Under the pieces are notes generated by a model. That model worked only from the letters and a program-made list of their open reading frames with translations. It searched no databases and had not been told where the DNA came from. This document shows positions 59,601-64,000 of a DNA stretch of 64,000 bases, piece after piece. Position numbers and translations under genes: made by a program. This DNA comes from Eublepharis macularius. Its lineage: Eukaryota > Chordata > Lepidosauria > Squamata > Eublepharidae. Each line of letters starts with the position of its first letter. Position 1 is the first letter of the stretch. Location: contig NC_072805.1 of assembly GCF_028583425.1 (NCBI RefSeq), positions 19,602,001-19,666,000 on the forward strand, in the 5' to 3' direction.

Positions 59601-62600
59601 TTTTTATTATGTAGTATACGGAGGTATACTACTTGGGTCTATAATGATATCTAATGTTGACTCCTAATGGCTTTCATAGATTCTCCCCACCCCCTGCCCA
59701 ATACCTTAACTCATGTGCTTTATTCCAAATTTCCTGGAGGTATGTATTTAAAGATATGGAATGGTTAACATATCATTATTTTAACTGCGGAATCATATAG
59801 CTTCTTTGTTGTTATCGCCTCGCTATGTTATCACGCTTTATAATACCCAATGCTTTGATCATGCAGTTTTTCATTATCCTTTAGTCACGATGGGAGGGGT
59901 GATCTAACTGACTCCAATGCCCTTAAGGCAAACCCCTAATTGAACACACACTTCTTAATATAGAAGTATGAAGTGGCATGAGAGCTAGGGGAAGCGTTTT
60001 ACATATTTTTAAACCTCCTTTAGGATTAGCCGTAACCAGGGCTTTTTTTCAGCTGGAATGTGGTGGAACGGAGTTCCGGAACCCGGCGCGGAGGGCAATC
60101 TCAACTCCCCTCTGTCTGGAGATCAGGGGGCGGGGCCACCAGCCATGTGACCATTTTCTCCGAGGGCAACCCGCTGAGTTCCACCACCTCTTTCCCCAGA
60201 AAAAAAGCCCTGGCTGTAACCCTTAAATTGTAGAAGCACTGGAAAGAAATAGCTATTCACAGGATAGTCTGGGATGAAACTGGGGTGTTGTATTGCTTAT
60301 CAATGATGGGATAAATGCTGTCCAATAAGGCACTCAGGAAATCCACATTATGTACTCAGGTAAGTGATGGAGGTGCTTTCTGGGGAAAGTACCACATTTT
60401 TTCAGGTATATCGTAAAACAGAGAGGCATGCTATGATGGAAAAGCATGATATCCCTAGAAACAGAAGCCCAGCTTTAAGAGAAGGTGCATGTATGATAAA
60501 TGCTCGCCTAGTGAGCAGAAGCAGGGGAGCTTCTAATCTCTTCTGCACTTGCACAGCACAGGAGATGCCCTGGATCTAGCGTTCAACCATCGAGACTAAA
60601 GTTTTCCCTCCCTCCTTACTCCTTTGAGATTCCAAAGTGCTGGACGTGAAGGAATGGTTCAAGAACCGAGAAGACACGATGGAGAGGAGAGAACTGAATA
60701 AGCAAGCAGAAGTGACTACTGAGTACTTTGCCCCCGGACACGTGCAGGGTCTCAAAGGTACTTGCACCTTCACTGCCGGTCGGAGGTGTGTGTGTCTGTG
60801 TGCTATGTGTGACTCTGGAGTTCTCCTGCTTGGACCCAACCTGTGACCTCATAGCCACACATGATTTATGTGTATTCCCATGTGTGCCATTCTCACTTTG
60901 GATCGGCCTGTGTTGTCTGGGCAGGAGGGGCTTCAGCCTTTCCCTTCACCTCGTGCTGTTACCCTGGACCAGGGCTTTTTTTCTGGGAAAAGCGGTGGTA
61001 GAACTCAGTGGGTTGCCCTCGGGGGGGGAAATGGTCACATGGCTGGCCCTACCCCCTGATCTCCAGGGGAGTTTAGATAGCCCTCCGCACTGCTCCAGCG
61101 GTGTGGAGGGCAATCTCAACTCCCTTCTGCCTGGAGATCAGGGGGCGGGGCCACCAGCCATGTGACCATTTTCAAGAGGTTCCGTTACTCCATTCCACCG
61201 CGTTCCAGCTGAAAAAAAGCCCTGCCCTGGACAGAAATGGTTCAGGGAAGGAGCAATTTCACCTGCTATGGAAGACCATGTGGACTTCTGCAACAGGCCA
61301 AATAGCCAGCCCCCCCTAATTGTTTTGTTCATGGATCGGGAGAGTGACCCAGCTCCTTCTGCGTGGATGCCACAGTCTAATTGCTTTCGCTTCCTTTCAG
61401 TATTGTTTCAGCTCTCTATGGGATTTCAGCTTGCTTTCAAAGGTCTGCGAATTCGCATCCATCTATCCTGCTCCGTTGTTTCCTTTTTTTTTTTAGTTTT
61501 ATTTGAAAAGAAAAATAGAGGTAAGAGGAGAAAGTGCATAGAAACGTCAACAAAATGCAAAATGCAAAATTTAAACTACAAGAGAAAAGTATATTCAAAA
61601 TATGTGGCAACACAACTAGCTTATGGTTCTCTTCTCCCTCTCCTCTTATATCTAAAATCTAATATCAGTAGTTTTTAATCAGTCATCTCTTTCATGTTTT
61701 GTTCTCAACATTTTAAAGGTCTCTATATTATGGTTATTATATTTTTATATTAACTACATGGGAATTTTTCTTAGCTTTGGGCTATGTAACCAAAGAAATC
61801 TTTCCACTTTTTCTGGAATTCCGTCATTGGTCTATGGACATATTGGTGCTTATGGACATAAGAAGTTAATTTGGCCGTCAATGCGTATTCATACACTTTA
61901 TCCATCCACTCATAGAGCCCTGTGGCGCAGAGTAGTAAGCAGCAGTACTGCAGCCCAAGCTCTGCTCGCGAGTCGCGACCTGAGTTCGATCCTGGCGGAA
62001 GCCGGGTTCAGGTAGCCGGCTCAAGGTTGACTCAGCCTTCCATCCTTCTGAGGTCAGTTTCCTGGGGGTAAAGTGTAGATGACTGGGGAAGGCCCCATAA
62101 CCACCCCATAAAAAGTCTGCCAAGAAAACGTCGTGATGTGACGTCCCTCCATGGGTCAGTAATGACTCGATGCTCGCACCTTTATCTTACCTATCTATCC
62201 ACTCAGACATATTAGGGCAAGATTCTGCCTTCCATTTTGCTGAATATAGTACTCTCGCAGCTGTCACCGTATACTTGAAAAGTTCTCCATTTTCTTTTGT
62301 AATATTACTCGGTAGAATACTTAGCAGCCTGTTTTTCAGATTCAGCTCAGTTTCTTGAAGGTCCTAGCTGATGATCATATGACTTGCACTGTGTAATCCG
62401 CCTTGAGTCTCAGTGAGAAAGGCGCACTATAAATAATGTAAATAAATAAAAAAAATCCGAAGCGGGGCCAGCACTTGTAGGAAGAGGGGAGGAGACAGTG
62501 ATGGAGTTCATCCCCACATACTCTGTGAATTCCCATCTTGTGGAAATGGAACCTTATTTGCCAACTCCTTCAGCTCCTGGAGACTTCTGAGGGCACTGGC

Positions 62601-62879
62601 CAAGCGCCTTCTAATTTGGCACTTCACCAAGGGTCTCTCTCTGATTTCTCAGCTCACACATACAAGACGATGGAGCCTGAGACAGAACGCACCATGGAAT
62701 TTTACAGTGAGACACGGGTGGACGGCCTTCAGAAACGAGTCGAAACGCCCACAGACATGGAAGAATATTTTGAAGGACGATCAGATTTCCTGTGGTACCG
62801 GCACACTGAATTTGGCAAAAGGACAAAGAAAGCGCCCAATACACAGGTTAACACAGAATCCAATGCCCGGCCAATTTTG
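38488..62879 (+). CDS. DRC7: Dynein regulatory complex subunit 7 (CCDC135), 5' part
   Basis: Eleven coding exons join in frame to 578 residues: 38488-38663, 41374-41548, 45168-45293, 47285-47479, 50213-50371, 51408-51626, 53992-54117, 55745-55817, 58381-58509, 60629-60757 and 62653-62879. The product matches DRC7 throughout: [93 protein letters not shown] and [16 protein letters not shown]7 is part of the nexin-dynein regulatory complex of motile axonemes and is needed for sperm flagellar motility. The transglutaminase-like domain keeps a candidate Cys (GNCFDF, residue 177) and His (RVHAW, residue 293). The N-terminus has an acidic Glu run. The last roughly 300 residues (by comparison with human, about 870) lie beyond the window; no further exon is seen after 62879. 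Confidence 0.95.
39426..39600 (+). mobile_element. 5S rRNA-derived SINE
   Basis: 'gcccaggtgagcctgatctt', 'ttggatgggagacct' and 'caaaccacctctgttagtct' match the 5S-type SINE body. Confidence 0.7.
39660..40945 (+). mobile_element. LINE 3' portion with inserted MITE
   Basis: Reads [20 protein letters not shown], then the Cys-rich [20 protein letters not shown] tail in shifted frames. The 3' UTR ends 'caataaaattcattcat'. A family C MITE occupies 40621-40822. Confidence 0.65.
40621..40822. mobile_element. CpG-rich foldback MITE, family C
   Basis: GGCCGTTTCCACACGGCTTA start with its inverse at the end. Flanks gtg/gtg. The core repeats 'aaatcgcgcgataacagcgt'. Confidence 0.75.
41044..41234. mobile_element. 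CpG-rich foldback MITE, family C
   Basis: GGCCGATTCCAGACGGCCCT start with its inverse at the end. Flanks cag/cag. Confidence 0.75.
41374..41548 (+). CDS. DRC7: DRC7 coding exon 2
   Basis: Encodes [19 protein letters not shown] to HPVNECSVE, closely matching the mammalian N-terminal region. Acceptor tctgcccctag, donor GTAAGT. Confidence 0.93.
41917..42285. repeat. Family D foldback MITE
   Basis: Ends AGTCTCTGTATGTG and GTAGAGAGAAT, with inverted 'ctcttacacgaggatgctca' arms. Flanks ctaag/cttag. Confidence 0.6.
42785..43505 (+). mobile_element. LINE endonuclease-domain fragment, split by a hAT MITE
   Basis: 'ggtgaggactgtaatgctag' encodes a G(D/E)xNAR-IG motif and 'attgactatatagacgtttc' a DYI-V motif, as in APE endonucleases. 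Split by 42962-43277. Confidence 0.5.
42962..43277. mobile_element. hAT MITE, family H1
   Basis: Exact 8-bp duplication ggtacttt at 42954-42961 and 43278-43285. Confidence 0.85.
43762..43955. mobile_element. CpG-rich foldback MITE, family C
   Basis: GGCCGATTCCACACGGCTTA start with its inverse at the end. Flanks ctg/ttg. Confidence 0.75.
45168..45293 (+). CDS. DRC7: DRC7 coding exon 3
   Basis: 42 codons with phase 0 at both ends, encoding [20 protein letters not shown] and [17 protein letters not shown]. Acceptor ttttcttgcag, donor GTAAAG. Confidence 0.93.
45435..45797. repeat. Family D foldback MITE
   Basis: Inverted arms around 'ctcagagggtctgtttatttc' and 'aattaacaaaccctctgagg'. Confidence 0.6.
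46437..46640 (+). mobile_element. tRNA-derived SINE
   Basis: 'ggttaacgtagaggccc' head, 'aagttcaaacccc' B box, 'agagggttgttgggaggata' body. Confidence 0.6.
46737..47183 (-). mobile_element. hAT MITE, family H2, reverse orientation
   Basis: Exact 8-bp duplication cttatccc at 46729-46736 and 47184-47191. Confidence 0.85.
47285..47479 (+). CDS. DRC7: DRC7 coding exon 4, Cys-bearing TGL core
   Basis: 65 codons, phase 0, encoding [14 protein letters not shown] and [11 protein letters not shown], the heart of the transglutaminase-like domain. The donor GTCAGA is weaker than in other exons. Oppositely oriented copies of one MITE family sit about 100 bp before and 46 bp after it. Confidence 0.93.
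47526..47961 (+). mobile_element. hAT MITE, family H2
   Basis: Exact 8-bp duplication gtgggagg at 47518-47525 and 47962-47969. Confidence 0.85.
48016..48247. mobile_element. PIF/Harbinger-like foldback MITE
   Basis: AGCCAAACTACACGTCATGC start, CTTGTAGCTTGGCT end. Exact flanks ctcag (48011-48015, 48248-48252). Confidence 0.8.
48745..48958 (-). mobile_element. Sauria SINE
   Basis: Reverse of the tail 'cttgaagggcagaatataaa' and body; ends at 'ggttctccagattagagtc'. Confidence 0.65.
48961..49925 (-). mobile_element. CR1 LINE 3' end
   Basis: The minus strand encodes [40 protein letters not shown] and [14 protein letters not shown], typical of CR1 ORF2. The start of the unit, 'agaatcatagagttggaagg', is the inverted CR1 3' end. 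Confidence 0.85.
50213..50371 (+). CDS. DRC7: DRC7 coding exon 5, charged linker
   Basis: 53 codons encoding [20 protein letters not shown] and a Lys/Glu-rich helix ([18 protein letters not shown]). Acceptor gtggttacag, donor GTGAGC. Confidence 0.92.
50930..51085 (-). mobile_element. 5S rRNA-derived SINE
   Basis: Reverse of 'ccataagtcagctgtgactt' and 'ggatgggagacttcc'. Confidence 0.65.
51408..51626 (+). CDS. DRC7: DRC7 coding exon 6, His-bearing TGL core
   Basis: 73 codons encoding [20 protein letters not shown], then [20 protein letters not shown]. Acceptor ctctgctgcag, donor GTACAC. A VNTR starts immediately downstream. Confidence 0.94.
51630..52078. repeat. VNTR with units of about 30 bp
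   Basis: Some 15 degenerate units of the form 'atggccacaggg-actcccca-gaatg' start 4 bp past DRC7 exon 51408-51626. Confidence 0.85.
52083..52215. repeat. Compound (GGAT)n(GATC)n(GGAA)n microsatellite
   Basis: About 16 GGAT units, 8 ATCG units, two GGAC and five GGAA units in series. Confidence 0.95.
52440..52880 (-). mobile_element. LINE 3' end (L2/CR1-like)
   Basis: The minus strand reads [20 protein letters not shown], the usual AFSVAAPKLWN-type end of such LINEs. The UTR recurs at 59335-59520. Confidence 0.55.
53594..53770 (+). mobile_element. tRNA-derived SINE
   Basis: 'gtcaagctaggcttgggaga' head, 'ggttcaaatccccact' B box. Confidence 0.6.
53992..54117 (+). CDS. DRC7: DRC7 coding exon 7
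   Basis: 42 codons encoding [20 protein letters not shown] and an acidic stretch [13 protein letters not shown]. Donor GTAAGC. Confidence 0.93.
54178..54345 (-). mobile_element. tRNA-like SINE
   Basis: Reverse of 'aggttcgatccccggcatct' (B box) and 'ctcagcagcagagcagcttc'. A related piece lies at 42450-42640. Confidence 0.5.
55010..55420 (-). mobile_element. CR1-like LINE 3' fragment
   Basis: 'aaggttggaagggacctcta' and 'catctagtccaaccccgtgc', the inverted CR1 3' end, then diverged coding remains. Confidence 0.6.
55745..55817 (+). CDS. DRC7: DRC7 coding exon 8
   Basis: Short 73-bp exon encoding [20 protein letters not shown] and ITPK. Acceptor gtctcggcag, donor GTATGC, phase 1 out. Confidence 0.9.
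55918..56117. mobile_element. PIF/Harbinger-like foldback MITE
   Basis: AGCCAAGCTACAAGTGACG start and inverse end. Exact flanks ctaag (55913-55917, 56118-56122). Very similar to 34122-34321. Confidence 0.85.
56235..56625 (+). mobile_element. LINE 3' end
   Basis: Cys-rich coding tail ('ttcaggtgcccctggtatca') and 'agccaaattttgtgccgctt', matching 40400-40440, then a UTR ending 'aaataaacataataaaaaa'. Confidence 0.6.
56863..57075 (+). mobile_element. hAT MITE, family H2, left part
   Basis: Begins CAGGGCTCATTTTGAGGG and stops after 'accattttgggcccc'; the right half is missing. Confidence 0.75.
57240..57380. repeat. AT-rich tandem duplication
   Basis: Two diverged units of about 75 bp, each containing 'gggaatttgaattgtgtaat'. 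Confidence 0.75.
58128..58315 (-). mobile_element. 5S-type SINE, diverged
   Basis: 'gcatgccatcaagttgcaga' and 'cagaggtggttttccattgt' are the reverse of the SINE body. Confidence 0.5.
58381..58509 (+). CDS. DRC7: DRC7 coding exon 9
   Basis: Encodes [20 protein letters not shown] and [20 protein letters not shown]. Acceptor tgatctgcag, donor GTAAGC. Confidence 0.94.
58626..59056 (+). mobile_element. hAT MITE, family H2
   Basis: Full length from CAGGGCTCATTTTGAGGG to CTACGAAGTGACCCCTG. No clear duplication. Confidence 0.75.
60037..60212. mobile_element. hAT MITE, family H1 (short form)
   Basis: Flanks gccgtaac/gctgtaac, 7 of 8. Confidence 0.8.
60629..60757 (+). CDS. DRC7: DRC7 coding exon 10
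   Basis: The acceptor cctttgag is placed by phase and by length match to mammalian DRC7. It encodes [20 protein letters not shown] and [14 protein letters not shown]. Confidence 0.92.
60970..61224. mobile_element. hAT MITE, family H1
   Basis: Exact 8-bp duplication ccctggac at 60962-60969 and 61225-61232. Confidence 0.85.
61915..62190 (+). mobile_element. tRNA-derived SINE
   Basis: 'ctgtggcgcagagtagtaag' head, 'gagttcgatcctggcggaag' B-box region. Ends 'taatgactcgatgctcgcac'. Confidence 0.75.
62653..62879 (+). CDS. DRC7: DRC7 coding exon 11 (last in window)
   Basis: Encodes [40 protein letters not shown] and ends ESNARPIL before donor GTAAGT. In mammals the next residues continue into the C-terminal coiled-coil half, which is outside the window. 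Confidence 0.93.
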
Positions 62880-63214
62880 GTAAGTTGGCATCCTGGTTAA
62901 GAGGCTGAGGTACAAAGCCAGGAGACCCCCATTCATAGCTTTATCCCTGCCAAGAACTTACTACGTGACCTTCGTCAAGCCTCTTTATCTCTGTTTCAAT
63001 CCTCATACTGCAACAGACAATATTCCAAGGACTGCAGCAAGATAATATATGTAAAGGAGTTTTGAATATTTGACATTATATTAATGCTAATTTATTTTTA
63101 TCTTTAAAAGAGAAAGGTATGTCCAGACCTTCTCATCCTGTTTAATTTCTCATCTGTCTCTCTGTAGCTGATTCGCACGTAACAAGTCCTCGTGGCCACC
63201 AGAAGTGTTTCATC

Positions 63215-63433
63215 TATGGTTGCCAGCTCCAGGTTGGGAAATTCCTGGAGATTTTTGGGTTGGGGCCAGAAGAGAGCGGGGTTTGGGGAGGGGAGGGGCC
63301 TCAACAGGGTATAATTCCATAGAGTCCACCCTCCAAAGTAGCCATTTTCTCCAGGGGAACTGATCTCTGTTGGCTGGAAATAAGTTGTAATTCTGGGAGA
63401 TCTCCAGCCACCACCTGGAGGCTGGCAACCCTA
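63215..63433. mobile_element. hAT MITE (TAGGGTTGCCA type)
   Basis: TATGGTTGCCAGCTCCAGG start and CCTGGAGGCTGGCAACCCTA end. Exact 8-bp duplication gtttcatc (63207-63214, 63434-63441). Confidence 0.85.
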
Positions 63434-63621
63434 GTTTCATCAGATGTATTCTTGGAGTTCTGTGCTTGGAACTTAACTAACAGGCGTGCATGGGCCCATT
63501 TCAAATGAGGACAGTGCCACATGATGAGAGGAGGGCTTAATCCTTCCCCACACACTGTTTTCCTAACCTGAAATAGCCCCAGGAAACCATCTTTTATCCT
63601 GTTGGGGAAATTTACGTATAG

Positions 63622-63623
<2 letters not shown>

Positions 63624-63673
<50 letters not shown>

Positions 63674-63674
63674 T
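63624..63674. repeat. (ATT)n microsatellite
   Basis: About 16 ATT units. Confidence 0.95.
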
Positions 63675-64000
63675 CAATTTATAAACCGCCCACCCTCAGG
63701 GGCTCTGGGCGGTGAACAACAGTTAAAATCAATAAAAACAAGAAAACAATAATTATAAAATCAACATACAATAAGCAATAATAAAATAAATTAACTAAAT
63801 ACATTAAGGTGCAATGGTGGGGAGAACCCTCCCCCACCCCAAAGGTGGGAGGCCGACATGGCACCGCCCCCTTCAACCACCGAACGCCTGGCAGAACAGC
63901 TTTGTCTTACAGGCCTGGTGGAACGATAATATGTCCCGCTGGGCCTGGGTCTCTCCATTGACAGAGCCTTCCACCAGGCTGGGGCCAGGACTGAAAAGGC
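63675..64000 (-). mobile_element. LINE 3' end (L2/CR1-like), cut by the window
   Basis: The minus strand reads AFSVLAPAWWKALSMER-like coding from the right edge, then UTR with 'tttataaaccgcccaccctc' on the plus strand. Confidence 0.5.

Noticed and set aside
1-64000. CRISPR arrays, riboswitches, bacterial operons, integrated plasmids
   Set aside because: Repeat spacing, splice sites and SINE/LINE content are vertebrate; no array with regular spacers was seen.

Overview
The window is vertebrate nuclear DNA: long introns with GT/AG borders, no operons, and more than half interspersed repeats. Sauria-type tRNA SINEs, 5S-derived SINEs, CR1 and other LINE 3' ends, Penelope-like fragments and many small hAT and PIF/Harbinger MITEs point to a squamate reptile. 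Species cannot be fixed from sequence alone.

Three host genes were assembled by hand with consistent splice phases. (1) 734-9963, plus strand: the last four coding exons of an adhesion GPCR closest to ADGRG1/GPR56 (TM2 to the C-terminus); its 5' part lies before the window. (2) 13896-24349, minus strand: a complete eight-exon gene for a 411-residue secreted/transmembrane protein with signal peptide, EGF-like domain, ZP module, basic cleavage site and C-terminal TM segment, best read as ZPD, an egg-coat protein. (3) 38488-62879, plus strand: the first eleven coding exons (578 residues) of DRC7/CCDC135, a nexin-dynein regulatory complex subunit with a transglutaminase-like fold; the gene runs off the right edge. 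A likely DRC7 promoter with a ZNF143-type site, a near X-box and a 5'UTR exon lies at about 33540-33640. ADGRG1 and DRC7 lie close together on human 16q; here ZPD sits between them and no ADGRG3-like receptor is visible.

Repeat layout: 1-734 repeats; 1003-9847 receptor introns with SINEs and hAT MITEs; 9964-13895 hAT MITEs; 13988-24300 ZPD introns with Harbinger-like palindromes; 24350-33540 repeat-poor intergenic DNA, then a hAT element holding an inverted Penelope-like insertion with hammerhead ribozyme motifs; 33640-64000 DRC7 with LINE pieces, MITEs and a VNTR next to exon 7.

The genes act in different settings (adhesion signalling, egg coat, sperm/ciliary motility) and show no sign of shared regulation. 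The most unusual content is the set of foldback transposons with readable target duplications: hAT families with exact 8-bp duplications, a Harbinger-like family inserting at CTNAG, and two palindromic retroelement families with hammerhead-type cores.
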